This document shows, piece after piece, positions 24,284-33,617 of a stretch of 64,000 bases of DNA; position 1 is the stretch's first letter; the number at the start of each line of letters is the position of its first letter. The DNA is from Streptomyces sp. NBC_00670. Its GTDB lineage: Bacteria > Actinomycetota > Actinomycetes > Streptomycetales > Streptomycetaceae. Where the stretch lies: assembly GCF_036226765.1 (NCBI RefSeq), contig NZ_CP109017.1:5333001-5397000 (forward strand), read 5' to 3'. Position numbers and translations under genes: made by a program. The notes under the pieces were generated by a model. It did not search any database, was not told the DNA's origin, and saw only the letters and a program-made list of their open reading frames with translations.

Positions 24284-27205
24284 TCAGCCCTTGTCCAGAT
24301 AGCGCTCCCTGTCCTCGTCCAGCAGGGCGTCCAGTGCCGTGCGCAGGGCCGGGACGTCCTCCAACGACGGGTCCGCCGCCACCAGTTCCGTCGCCTCCTG
24401 CCGTGCCTCGGCGATGATCTCCTCGTCGTCGATGACGGCGAGCACCCGCAGGCTGGAGCGGGCGCCGGACTGTGCCTGGCCCAGGACGTCGCCCTCACGG
24501 CGCTGTTCGAGGTCGATGCGGGAGAGTTCGAAGCCGTCCAGGGTGGCGGCGACCGCGTTGAGTCGCTGCCGGGCCGCGCTCGCCTCCGGCATCTCCGTGA
24601 CCAGCAGGCACAGGCCGGGAGCCGAGCCGCGGCCCACCCGGCCGCGCAGCTGGTGCAGCTGGGAGACGCCGAAGCGGTCCGCGTCCATGATCACCATGGC
24701 GGTGGCGTTGGGGACGTTGACGCCGACCTCGATGACCGTCGTGGCCACCAGCACGTCCGTCTCCCCGGCGGCGAAGCGCCGCATGACGGCGTCCTTGTCG
24801 TCGGGCTGCATCCTGCCGTGCAGCACCTCGACCCCGAGGCCCTGCAACGGGCCCTTGGCGAGCTGGTCGGCGATGTCCAGGACGGCGAGCGGGGGGCGCT
24901 TGTCGGCGTCCGCGGCGGCCGCCTTCTTCGGGTTCTCGACGTCGTCGGCGTCATCGCCGATCCGGGGGCAGACCACGTACGCCTGGTGGCCGTTGCCCAC
25001 CTCCTCGCGCACCCGTTCCCAGGCGCGGGCCAGGAAGTGCGGTTTGTCGGCGGCGGGGACGACATGGCTGGCGATGGGCGAGCGCCCGGCCGGGAGCTGG
25101 TCCAGGACGGACGTCTCCAGGTCGCCGAAGACCGTCATGGCGACCGTGCGCGGGATCGGCGTGGCGGTCATGACCAGCAGATGCGGCGGTTGTTCGCCCT
25201 TGCCGCGCAGGGCGTCGCGCTGCTCCACCCCGAACCGGTGCTGTTCGTCGACGACGACCAGACCGAGGTCGTGGAAGCGCACCTTGTCCTCGATCAGGGC
25301 GTGGGTGCCGATGACGATGCCGGCCTCTCCCGAGACCAGGTCGAGCAGCGCCTGCCGGCGGGCCGCCGCGCCCATCGAGCCGGTGAGCAGCACCACCTTG
25401 GTGGCGTGTTCGGCGCCGCCCAGCATGCCGCCCTGGGCGAGGTCCCCCATCATCTCGGTGACCGACCGGTGGTGCTGCTGGGCCAGTACCTCGGTCGGCG
25501 CCAGCATGGCGGCCTGGCCGCCGGAGTCCACGACGGCGAGCATCGCGCGCAGCGCGACCATCGTGTTGTGGGTGACCGTGAAGTGGTCGGTCACATAGGC
25601 GTGATCGGGGTGGGCGACGCTGATGCACTGCACGGGCTCGCGGCCCACGTACTCCACGGCCTTGATCGCGCGGTGGAAGGTTGCCGGGTGCGCGTGGGCG
25701 TCCGGCAGGGTGACCGACACCCCTTCGGGGAGCACGCGGGCCAGTCCGCCCAGGGAGCGCGCCAGCCAGGCCACGTCCTCCGCGAGCCGGCGGGAGGGCG
25801 TGCGCAGTCCGCTGCCGTCACCCGAGTCCAGCAGGCCCTGCAGGAGGGCGAGGCGGCTTTTGACCGTGGTGTTCTTGTACGCGTCCGGGAGGTGCGGTGG
25901 TGCCTCCGCGGTGGTCAGGGTGGTGCCCAGGGCGTAGGGGTCCTCGGGAGGCTCCGGGCCCAGGTCGGCCGGGGTCACCGGGGGGATGTGCCACTTGGGG
26001 GTGCCGTCCGGGGTGAGGGTGTCCAGGCGGATCTCCCGGGCGGTTCTCACCCTGGCGGGCGCGGAGGGGGCGGTGGTGACGATCCACAGGTGCTCGTCGT
26101 CGCATTCGACGGTGGACCCGTCGTCCAGCACCAGCCGCCACACGTCCCGTTCGCCCTGCGGGAAGACGCCGTCGACCGGCGCCACTTCGCCGCTGGGCAC
26201 CACGACCTCGTCGCCCACGCGCATCTCGCCCATGGGCCGGAAGCCCGTCGGCGTGAGGACGAGTGCGTCCAGCGGCTGTGCCTTGCCCGAGCCGACCTCG
26301 CCCTGGAGCAGCCGGTGCATGGGGTGGTCGGTGGCGAGGTCGTCGAAGATCTCCCGGGAGACCGACCGCTGGCCCTCGGTGAGGGTGAACGGCAGGCGGT
26401 CGTCGAACGCCGTGAGCAGGCCGTCCGGCTTCGGTGTCCGCGGTGTGGCGCGCAACTGGGCGTCGTCGTACCGGCGGCGGGCCAGGGCGACCTGGAGGAC
26501 GAAGGCCTCGTCCCACTTCAGCCGGGCGCGGGCGTCCTCGACGTCGGCCCGGGTGCGCGGGCGGTGGATCTTCACCAGGGCCTCGGGCAGGGTGGCCAGA
26601 CCGCGGCCGGCGCGCAGCGACTCCGGCAGCGGGTCCAGCGCCTCCTGGGCGCGGGGCAGGACCGTCTGGATCGCCTTGGCGAGCTTCCAGGACTCCAGCT
26701 TCGCCGTGGCCGGGTAGAGCGGGATGAGCGCGCCCGCCCAGCTGTCGACGGCCTCCTCCGCGCCCTCGCCCCGCAGCAACTCGTACGCGGGATGGGCGAG
26801 TTGGAGGCGGCGGTTGAAGACGGAGACCTTGCCGGAGAACATCGCGCGGGTGCCCGGCAGCAGCTCCTTGTGCGGTTTGTGCACGCCGTTGCCGAAGAAG
26901 ACGAGCGTCAGCCGGCCGCTGCCGTCCGTGATCGTGACCTCCAGGCGCTGCCCCTTGCCGCGCGGCGCCCGGGAGGAGGCGAAGCTGTGCAGCCGGGCGT
27001 CGGCGACCTGCGCCACCACCGTGACGTGCTCGTCCATCGGCAGGTCGGCGAGGTGGGTGAGCTGCCCGCGCTCCTCGTATCTGCGCGGGTAGTGGTGCAG
27101 GAGGTCGCCGACGGTGTGCAGGCCGAGGTGCTCGGCCATCACCTTCGCGGTGGCGGGGCCGAGCACCTTCTTCAGAGGTTCGTCCAGTGCGGGCACGAGA
27201 TCCAT
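24284..27205 (-). CDS. recG: ATP-dependent DNA helicase RecG with in-frame intein
   Basis: Branch-migration helicase that regresses stalled forks and processes Holliday junctions. The precursor has 973 residues; without residues 309-547 (the intein) it is 734, the normal RecG length. The N-terminal wedge/OB domain is about 50-150. SF2 motifs are: Walker A GSGK^T, split after K308 by the intein; DEQHRFG (DExH); TATPIPRT; and C-terminal VATTVIEVGVNVPNA and QLRGRVGRG. The frame is open throughout. Because the insertion breaks the P-loop, the unspliced protein should lack ATPase activity. ATG at 27205; a longer frame to 27262 adds no homology. It converges on the DAK2 gene. Confidence 0.96.
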   Translation of the reverse strand: MDLVPALDEPLKKVLGPATAKVMAEHLGLHTVGDLLHHYPRRYEERGQLTHLADLPMDEHVTVVAQVADARLHSFASSRAPRGKGQRLEVTITDGSGRLTLVFFGNGVHKPHKELLPGTRAMFSGKVSVFNRRLQLAHPAYELLRGEGAEEAVDSWAGALIPLYPATAKLESWKLAKAIQTVLPRAQEALDPLPESLRAGRGLATLPEALVKIHRPRTRADVEDARARLKWDEAFVLQVALARRRYDDAQLRATPRTPKPDGLLTAFDDRLPFTLTEGQRSVSREIFDDLATDHPMHRLLQGEVGSGKAQPLDALVLTPTGFRPMGEMRVGDEVVVPSGEVAPVDGVFPQGERDVWRLVLDDGSTVECDDEHLWIVTTAPSAPARVRTAREIRLDTLTPDGTPKWHIPPVTPADLGPEPPEDPYALGTTLTTAEAPPHLPDAYKNTTVKSRLALLQGLLDSGDGSGLRTPSRRLAEDVAWLARSLGGLARVLPEGVSVTLPDAHAHPATFHRAIKAVEYVGREPVQCISVAHPDHAYVTDHFTVTHNTMVALRAMLAVVDSGGQAAMLAPTEVLAQQHHRSVTEMMGDLAQGGMLGGAEHATKVVLLTGSMGAAARRQALLDLVSGEAGIVIGTHALIEDKVRFHDLGLVVVDEQHRFGVEQRDALRGKGEQPPHLLVMTATPIPRTVAMTVFGDLETSVLDQLPAGRSPIASHVVPAADKPHFLARAWERVREEVGNGHQAYVVCPRIGDDADDVENPKKAAAADADKRPPLAVLDIADQLAKGPLQGLGVEVLHGRMQPDDKDAVMRRFAAGETDVLVATTVIEVGVNVPNATAMVIMDADRFGVSQLHQLRGRVGRGSAPGLCLLVTEMPEASAARQRLNAVAATLDGFELSRIDLEQRREGDVLGQAQSGARSSLRVLAVIDDEEIIAEARQEATELVAADPSLEDVPALRTALDALLDEDRERYLDKG
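25565..26281 (-). other. Class 3 mini-intein coding segment within recG
   Basis: 239 residues inserted between Lys and Thr of the RecG GSGKT motif. Residue 1 is Ala (AQPLDALVLT), so there is no N-terminal nucleophile. Block B contains DDEHLW with H64 and W66. Block F contains VQCISV with C219. Block G is TVTHN with T237, H238, N239, followed by extein Thr. The W/C/T set (B:12, F:4, G:5) plus Ala1 defines a class 3 intein, in which the block F Cys makes the first branched intermediate. Between the splicing blocks are remnants of a LAGLIDADG endonuclease (LLQGLLDSGDGSG at 146-158, a degraded PYALGTTL at 115-122), probably inactive. Splicing is inferred, not shown. Confidence 0.93.
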
Positions 27206-27410
27206 TCCACACCACGGCACTGACAACGGCGTATCCGGCAACCGGCGCGTTGCTCCGATCATTACCGGAAACCGCTGGTCAGGGGGGTGCTTCCGGGCAT
27301 AGCATGACGCGCTCCGGCTGCCCGACCCGCGGTCACCGCCTCACCGGGACCGCCCTACCCCGCGCCGTCGCCCGGCCTCCCCACACCTCGGCACACTCGG
27401 CGCTGCGACG

Positions 27411-29273
27411 ATGGATTCCGAGATCTCACAGCCCTCCCAGCCCTCCCGGCCCCCGGCACCCCCGGCCGCCGCCGCGCCCCATACGTTCCAGGTCGATCTG
27501 CGCGGTCTCGTCGACCTCCTCTCCCACCACCTCTACTCCAGCCCCAAGGTCTATCTGCGCGAACTGCTGCAGAACGCCGTGGACGCGATCACCGCCCGGC
27601 GCGCCGAGCAGCCGGACACCCCGGCCACCGTCCGGCTGCACACCGGGGCCGGCGAACTGCGCGTGGTGGACACCGGCATCGGGCTCACCGAACCCGACGT
27701 GCACCAGCTGCTCGCCACGATCGGCCGCAGCTCCAAGCGCGACGACGGACTCCAGGCCGCCCGCTCCGACTTCCTCGGCCAGTTCGGCATCGGACTGCTC
27801 GCCTGCTTCGTCGTCGCCGAGCGGATCCGCGTGGTCAGCCGCAGCGCCCGTACCCCCGACGCGGCCCCCGTGGAGTGGACGGCCACCGACGACGGCTCCT
27901 ACACCGTGCGCACGCTCCCGGAGGAGGCGCACCCCGAGCCCGGCACCACCGTGCACCTGGTGGCGCGGGCCGGGGCCGCTGAGTGGCTGAGCGGGGCGCG
28001 GGTGCTGTCGCTGGCCCGCGACTTCGGGGCCCTGCTGCCCTACGACGTGCGCGTGGACGGCGAGGCGGTCACCGAACTGCCCGCCCCCTGGGACCGCCCC
28101 TACACCTCGCCCGCCGCCCGCCGGGTCGCCCTGGCCCGGCACTGCCACGACCTGTTCGGCTTCACCCCGCTGGACTCCATCGAACTCGACGTGCCGCTGG
28201 CCGGCGTACGGGGCGTCGCCTACGTCCTGCCCACCGCCGTCAGTCCCGCCCAGCGCGCGAGCCACCGCGTGCACCTCAAGGGCATGCTCCTCACCGAGCG
28301 GGCCGAACAGCTCCTGCCGGACTGGGCGTTCTTCGTGCGCTGCGTCCTCGACACGGACAGCCTGCGCCCCACCGCCTCCCGCGAGTCCCTGTACGAGGAC
28401 GAGACCCTGGCCGGGGTCCGCGACGCCCTCGGGGAACGCATCCGCTCCTGGCTGACCGGCCTCGCCGCCCAGGACCCCGAACGCCTCACCGCGTTCCTCT
28501 CCGTGCACCACCTCGGCGTCAAGTCGCTCGCCAGGCACGACACGGAGATGCTGCGCACGATGCTGCCGTGGCTGCCGTTCGAGACGACCGACGGACGGCT
28601 CTCCCTGGAGGAGTTCGCCCAGCGCCACCCGGTCGTGCACTTCACGCGCACGGTCGAGGAGTACCGCCAGGTCGCCCCCATCGCCTCCGCCCAGGGCATC
28701 GGCGTCGTCAACGGCGGCTACACCTACGACAGCGATCTCGTGGAGGCGCTGCCCTCGGTGCGGCCCGGCACGACCGTCGCCGAACTCGACTCCGACACCG
28801 TCACCGCGCACCTGGACGCCGTCGACCCGGCCGAGGAACTCGCCCTGTCCGGCTTCCTGGCCGCCGCACGCACCGCCCTCGACCCGCTGGGCTGCGACGT
28901 CGCCCTGCGCGCCTTCCACCCCCTCTCGGTGCCCGCACTGCACCTCGACGACCGGGCCGCCCGCCACGAACAGGCCCGCGCCGAGGCCGAGGAACAGGCC
29001 GACGACCTGTGGGCCGGCATCCTCGGCTCCCTGCGCGGCAGCGCACCCCGCGCCCGCCTGGTCCTCAACCACCTGAACCCGCTGGTCCGCCGCATCGCCG
29101 CCCTCGGCACCCCCGAACTCATCGGCACCGCCGTCGAATCCCTGTACGGACAGGCGCTGCTGCGCGCCCAGCGCCCCCTGCGGCCCGCCGACTCCGCCCT
29201 GCTCAACCGCGCGTTCCTCGGCCTGCTGGAGTGGGCCACTCACACCGACTCCCCGGAGGGCGGCACCCGATGA
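27411..29273 (+). CDS. HSP90 family protein (HtpG-like)
   Basis: A molecular-chaperone-type GHKL ATPase of 620 residues. The N-terminal nucleotide fold has ELLQNAVDAI (about 51-60), DTGIGL (about 86-91) and GQFGIGLLACF (about 123-133), the three Bergerat motifs. The middle domain has the HSP90 segments VHLKGMLLTE and LRPTASRESLYED, with the conserved Arg of the catalytic loop. The C-terminus is divergent and lacks MEEVD. It is preceded by a Pro/Ala-rich leader (about 8-23). Its stop overlaps the start of a large TPR gene (ATGA), so the two are coupled. Clients are unknown. Confidence 0.9.
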   Translation: MDSEISQPSQPSRPPAPPAAAAPHTFQVDLRGLVDLLSHHLYSSPKVYLRELLQNAVDAITARRAEQPDTPATVRLHTGAGELRVVDTGIGLTEPDVHQLLATIGRSSKRDDGLQAARSDFLGQFGIGLLACFVVAERIRVVSRSARTPDAAPVEWTATDDGSYTVRTLPEEAHPEPGTTVHLVARAGAAEWLSGARVLSLARDFGALLPYDVRVDGEAVTELPAPWDRPYTSPAARRVALARHCHDLFGFTPLDSIELDVPLAGVRGVAYVLPTAVSPAQRASHRVHLKGMLLTERAEQLLPDWAFFVRCVLDTDSLRPTASRESLYEDETLAGVRDALGERIRSWLTGLAAQDPERLTAFLSVHHLGVKSLARHDTEMLRTMLPWLPFETTDGRLSLEEFAQRHPVVHFTRTVEEYRQVAPIASAQGIGVVNGGYTYDSDLVEALPSVRPGTTVAELDSDTVTAHLDAVDPAEELALSGFLAAARTALDPLGCDVALRAFHPLSVPALHLDDRAARHEQARAEAEEQADDLWAGILGSLRGSAPRARLVLNHLNPLVRRIAALGTPELIGTAVESLYGQALLRAQRPLRPADSALLNRAFLGLLEWATHTDSPEGGTR

Positions 29274-32251
29274 ACCCGGTCATGGACTTCGACACCCTCC
29301 GCCGCGCCATGGCGGACAACTACGAACAGCCCGAGGGTCCCGCCCGCAACGCCCGTGCCGAGGTCCTCCTCGCGGAGGCGGAGAAACTCGGCATCCCCCT
29401 CGCCGTCATCGAGGCGCTCGGACACCAGCTGAAGGTCTACAACTACAGCTCCGAGAAGGACAAGATGTTCGTCCCCTTCGCGCGCCTGCTGCGCCTGTGG
29501 GACGAACACCCCGAGGACTTCGACGAGTACGAGATCCACACCCTGCACTGGGTGTTCAAGTGGATGACGGCCGGCATGCTCGGCCAGCCGCACATCCCGC
29601 TCGCCGCCGTCGAGAAGTGGCTCGGCGAGATGGAACACCGCTACCGGCTCGCCGGACACACCGAACGGGCCGTGCGCAACTGCGAGTTCAGCGTCGCCTC
29701 GCACATCGGCGACCTGGCGCGCGCCGACCGCGCCTACACCGCCTGGCTCGCCGCCGACCGCGACTCCATGGCCGACTGCCACGCCTGCGAACTCCACGAC
29801 CAGGGCTGGTGGCAGGCGCACCAGGGCAACGACGCCGAGGCGCTGGAGCTGTGGGCACCCGTCCTCGACGGCACCCACTCCTGCGCCCACGAACCGCACG
29901 CCGTGCTCGCCTCCTCCCTCCTGCCGCTGCTTCGCCTCGGCCGCCCGGACGAGGCCCGCGCGCACCATCTGCGCGGACTGCGCCTGGTGCGCCCCATGGA
30001 GAGCATGCGCGGCTCCTACGCCGACCACGTCGAGTTCTGCGCGCTCACCGGCAACGAGGCCCGCGCCCTGGAACTGCTCGCCGAACGCCCGGCGTACTTC
30101 ACCGACACCGGCGAACCGCGCAGCCACATGGACTTCCTCGCCGTCGTCACCCTGCTGACCGACCGGCTCGTCGCACTCGGCCACGGCGGGCGGACCGTAC
30201 CGGGACCCGCCGGGCGCGACTGGACGGCCGAAACCCTCGCCCGCCACGCGCGCGCCGAGGCGCTCGCCCTGGCCGACCGCTTCGACGCCCGCAACGGCAC
30301 TCCGCACATCGGGGAGCACGTCCGCGCGCGCATGAACCGGCAGCCCCTGGTCGACCGGCTGCCGCTCGGCGTGCGCACGCCGAGCCCCGCACACCCGGCA
30401 CCCCGGCCCGTCGTACCCCGGCCGGTGGACGCACCGGCCGCCGCACCCGGGTTCGAGGATCTGCTCGCCGAGGCGCGCCGGCAGTCCAAGGCCCTGCACC
30501 CGCACTCCATACGGGCCTGGGCGGCGGTCGCCGAGGCCGCCGGGGACCGCGCACTGGCCGCCCGCGACCGCGCCGAGATCGCCGACCACGAGGCGATGGG
30601 CAGCGGCCCCGAGGGCGCCGCACTGTTCGCACGGGCCGCCGCGCTCTACGAGGAGGCCGGCGACCCCGGCGAGGCCCTGGCCGCACGCGCGCGTGCCGCC
30701 TACGTACGCGCGCTCACCGTCGGCGGCGAGGAGCCCCTGGAGAGCGCCGGGGAACTGCGCCGCACGGCCCTCGCGCTGCACGCCGAGGGCGGCACGGGGG
30801 TGTCGCAGGCCGCGTCCGTGCTCGTCTGCCGGATGCGGATACTGCTGCACCTCGCGCTCCAGGAGCACGACGACGAGGCCGCCGCGGAGGCAGCTGTACG
30901 GGCCGCCGGCGAGGCGGCGGCGGAGCTGCTGGACCTCACCCGCCCGCACACGGACGAGCCGCGGATCGCCTCCCGGGCCGCCGAGGCCCGCGCGACGCTC
31001 GGCGAACTCGCCGCGCACACCGGAGACCTCCGGGGCGCGGCCGGACTGCTCACCGCCGCGGCCGGGGAGTACGTGACGGCGGGACTGCCGTGGTTCGCGG
31101 CGGACCACGAGGCCCGGCTGGTCGGACTCGCCCGCCGGCTCGACGACACCGCCGGCGCCGAACGGGCCGCGCGCGCCGCCCTGGAGCACGGCGCGGACCA
31201 CCTGGACCCGCTCGGGCAGGCCCAGTCGCACCTCCGGCTCGCCGAGGTACTGGGCGAGAAGGGGGAGTTCCCCGAGGCCGCCGAGCACGCCCTCCAGGCC
31301 GCGCACTGGGCCGACGAGGCGGGCGAGGCCCCGACCCTGGGTGCCTGGGCACGCCATCTGCTCGGTGGGTTCCTGCTCCGCCAGGGGCGGTTCGCCGAGG
31401 CCGCCGAGGTGCTGGAGTCGGCGCTGCTCGACCTCGACGCCGGGACGCACGGCGACGGGGCCGTCGTACAGACCCAGTGGTGGCTCGGCGACTGCCACAC
31501 CGAGCTGGGCGAACACCGGCTGGCCGCCGAGCGCTGGCTCCAGGCGGCCGAGACCGCGCGGCACTGGCCCGAGCAGCGCGACCACGCGATGCTCGCGCAT
31601 CTGGCCGCCGAGGCGCTGGGGCGGGCCGGGCTGTCCGACGAGGCCGACCGCGCCTACCGGCGGGCGGCGGAACTGTGGCGGGGCCTGGACAACGTCCACG
31701 GCCTGGTGCGCTCGCTGCGGGCCCGGGCGTGGCTCGCGGCGGGCGGGGAGACGGCAGACGGGGGGCCCGCGCGGGCGCGGGAACTGATGGGGGAGGCGGT
31801 GCGGGTGTGCCGCGACGCGGCGGGGTCCGTGGAAGAAGAGGGGGACGGGGACGGGGCTGCTCGGGAGCGGGTGGTCGCCGAACTGGGCCACACGTTCCGG
31901 CAGTTCGGGGACCTGGTGGCGCGGAGCGCCGACGCGGACGAGGACGAGGGCGAGGAGGCGTTTCGTCCCCTGTTCGAGGAGGCGCTCGGACATCTGGACG
32001 AGGCCGTCGCCGTGTACGGGTCGCTGGGCGAGGGGGCCGTCGATCTGCGGACGGGGGCCGAGTTGGCGGCGGCGTGGCTGGAGCTCGATCTGGGGGAGCG
32101 GGGAGCGGCGGGGATACGGGCGGGGAAGGTGCTGGAGGTGTACGGGGAGGTTGCGCCGGAGGAGGCGCACGGGGTGGAGTCCGATACGGCGGTCAACCGG
32201 CGGGCGGAGGCACGGCGCATAGCGGAACTGTCCACGCGGACGGACGGGTAA
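29270..32251 (+). CDS. Large tetratricopeptide-repeat protein coupled to HSP90 gene
   Basis: A 993-residue, probably cytosolic protein. Repeated helix-turn-helix units with A/G/Y/A spacing are visible (for example in about 430-560 and 600-830: AAALYEEAGDPGEALAARARAAY, SHLRLAEVLGEKGEFPEAAEHA), so it is a TPR solenoid. A Pro-rich linker near residues 365-390 separates N- and C-terminal parts; an acidic low-complexity patch lies near 855-890. Translation is coupled to the HSP90-like gene by a four-base overlap, with GGAGGG upstream. A role as HSP90 partner or adaptor is an inference from this coupling. Confidence 0.85.
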   Translation: MNPVMDFDTLRRAMADNYEQPEGPARNARAEVLLAEAEKLGIPLAVIEALGHQLKVYNYSSEKDKMFVPFARLLRLWDEHPEDFDEYEIHTLHWVFKWMTAGMLGQPHIPLAAVEKWLGEMEHRYRLAGHTERAVRNCEFSVASHIGDLARADRAYTAWLAADRDSMADCHACELHDQGWWQAHQGNDAEALELWAPVLDGTHSCAHEPHAVLASSLLPLLRLGRPDEARAHHLRGLRLVRPMESMRGSYADHVEFCALTGNEARALELLAERPAYFTDTGEPRSHMDFLAVVTLLTDRLVALGHGGRTVPGPAGRDWTAETLARHARAEALALADRFDARNGTPHIGEHVRARMNRQPLVDRLPLGVRTPSPAHPAPRPVVPRPVDAPAAAPGFEDLLAEARRQSKALHPHSIRAWAAVAEAAGDRALAARDRAEIADHEAMGSGPEGAALFARAAALYEEAGDPGEALAARARAAYVRALTVGGEEPLESAGELRRTALALHAEGGTGVSQAASVLVCRMRILLHLALQEHDDEAAAEAAVRAAGEAAAELLDLTRPHTDEPRIASRAAEARATLGELAAHTGDLRGAAGLLTAAAGEYVTAGLPWFAADHEARLVGLARRLDDTAGAERAARAALEHGADHLDPLGQAQSHLRLAEVLGEKGEFPEAAEHALQAAHWADEAGEAPTLGAWARHLLGGFLLRQGRFAEAAEVLESALLDLDAGTHGDGAVVQTQWWLGDCHTELGEHRLAAERWLQAAETARHWPEQRDHAMLAHLAAEALGRAGLSDEADRAYRRAAELWRGLDNVHGLVRSLRARAWLAAGGETADGGPARARELMGEAVRVCRDAAGSVEEEGDGDGAARERVVAELGHTFRQFGDLVARSADADEDEGEEAFRPLFEEALGHLDEAVAVYGSLGEGAVDLRTGAELAAAWLELDLGERGAAGIRAGKVLEVYGEVAPEEAHGVESDTAVNRRAEARRIAELSTRTDG

Positions 32252-32320
32252 CGCGCCCGACAGGGGCGCGGGGAACTGCGACCGGCCAGGTACGGCCCGC
32301 ACTCGCCCACGACCCGGTCA
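32252..32320. repeat. Interspersed palindromic repeat, copy C (short)
   Basis: CGCGCCCGACAGGGGCGCG with the flanking GGGGAACTGCGACCGGCCAG shares the core of the other copies; the GGGGCGGAGCCCC part is missing. Confidence 0.55.
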
Positions 32321-32400
32321 TGACGTCGCCGCACCCCCGTAGGATCCCGGCTGCGACACTGGGTGTGGACCGTCCACCGCATCGAGGAAGCGCACGAAAC

Positions 32401-32988
32401 ATGACCCGCGTTATTGCCGGCCGGGCCGGGGGGCGGCGGTTGGCCGTGCCGCCGGGGAACGGCACCCGGCCCACCTCCGACCGGGCCCGGGAGGGGCTGT
32501 TCTCCACCTGGCAGTCCCTCCTCGGCGGACCCCTGGACGGCGAACGCGTCCTCGACCTGTACGCCGGCTCCGGCGCCGTCGGCCTTGAGGCCCTCTCGCG
32601 CGGCGCCGGGCACGTCCTGCTCGTCGAGGCCGACGCCCGCGCCGCCCGCACCGTCCGGGAGAACGTCCGCGCCCTCGGGCTGCCAGGCGCCGAGGTCCGG
32701 GCCGGCAAGGCCGAGCAGACCGTCCGTACCGCGCCCCCGCCGGACCCGTACGACCTGGTCTTCCTGGACCCGCCGTACGCCGTCGCCGACGACGCTCTCC
32801 GGGAGATCCTGCTCACACTCCGTACCGGGGGCTGGCTCGCGCCCGACGCCCTCGTCACCGTGGAGCGCGGCACCAGGGGCGGCGAGTTCCGGTGGCCGGA
32901 CGGCTTCGACGCACTGCGGTCCCGCCGCTACGGCGAGGGAACGTTTTGGTACGGTCGCGCCGCCTCTACGTGCGAAGACGCACGATGA
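32401..32988 (+). CDS. rsmD: 16S rRNA (guanine(966)-N(2))-methyltransferase (RsmD)
   Basis: Methylates G966 of 16S rRNA in the small ribosomal subunit. It has 195 residues. The N-terminal MTRVIAGRAGGRRL and PTSDRAREGLFS are family hallmarks. The SAM-binding motif is VLDLYAGSGAVGLEAL (about 49-64), and the catalytic motif IV is FLDPPYA (about 120-126). ATG at 32401. The stop lies just before coaD, the classic rsmD-coaD pairing of bacteria. Confidence 0.95.
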   Translation: MTRVIAGRAGGRRLAVPPGNGTRPTSDRAREGLFSTWQSLLGGPLDGERVLDLYAGSGAVGLEALSRGAGHVLLVEADARAARTVRENVRALGLPGAEVRAGKAEQTVRTAPPPDPYDLVFLDPPYAVADDALREILLTLRTGGWLAPDALVTVERGTRGGEFRWPDGFDALRSRRYGEGTFWYGRAASTCEDAR

Positions 32989-33014
32989 CCGGACCGGAGA
33001 GCGAGGGATCACAG

Positions 33015-33494
33015 TTGCGCCGCGCAGTCTGTCCCGGGTCGTTCGACCCGATCACCAACGGACACCTCGACATCATCGCCCGCGCCTCCAGGCTGTACGA
33101 CGAGGTCTACGTCGCGGTGATGATCAACAAGTCCAAGAAGGGCCTCTTCGAGGTCGAGGAGCGGATCGAGCTGATCCGCGGGGAGACCGCGGAGTTCGGC
33201 AACGTCCGCGTGGAGTCCTTCCACGGCCTCCTCGTCGACTTCTGCAAGCAGCGCGAGATCCCCGCCATCGTCAAGGGGCTGCGTGCCGTCAGCGACTTCG
33301 ACTACGAACTGCAGATGGCCCAGATGAACAACGGACTCTCGGGCGTGGAGACCCTCTTCGTGCCCACCAACCCCACCTACAGCTTCCTGTCCTCCTCGCT
33401 GGTCAAGGAGGTCGCGGCCTGGGGCGGCGACGTCTCCCACCTGGTGCCGCCCGCCGTCCTGGCCGCCCTGGACGGACGCCTGCGCAAGAGCTGA
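33015..33494 (+). CDS. coaD: Phosphopantetheine adenylyltransferase (CoaD)
   Basis: Transfers AMP to 4'-phosphopantetheine, the penultimate step of coenzyme A synthesis. The start is taken as TTG at 33015, giving 159 residues, the usual family length, with GCGAGGG upstream. An ATG at 32985 overlapping the rsmD stop (ATGA) would add ten residues and is possible. Nucleotidyltransferase motifs: CPGSFDPITNGHLDI (T/HxGH) and SFLSSSLVKEVA (ISSTKVR-like). Forms a hexamer in the family. Confidence 0.95.
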   Translation: MRRAVCPGSFDPITNGHLDIIARASRLYDEVYVAVMINKSKKGLFEVEERIELIRGETAEFGNVRVESFHGLLVDFCKQREIPAIVKGLRAVSDFDYELQMAQMNNGLSGVETLFVPTNPTYSFLSSSLVKEVAAWGGDVSHLVPPAVLAALDGRLRKS

Positions 33495-33617
33495 CCGTCC
33501 GCCCGCCGGGACACCCGCCGCACGCCTGCGGGCCGCGCACGGCTCACCCGCTGTCCGGCGCCCGCTCCGGGGCCGTACAGTCGGACCGTCCGTCTCCAAC
33601 ACCCCTGTAGAGAGTGG

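Noticed and set aside
24284..27205. recG insert as a frameshift or assembly artefact
   Set aside because: The frame is open across the insert, and all intein splicing blocks are in order at a precise motif boundary.
24281..27223. 980-codon open frame antisense to recG
   Set aside because: Low-complexity composition, no ribosome site or domain; mirror of the real recG frame.
29240..32302. 1020-codon open frame antisense to the TPR gene
   Set aside because: Shadow of the TPR gene; no recognisable motif.
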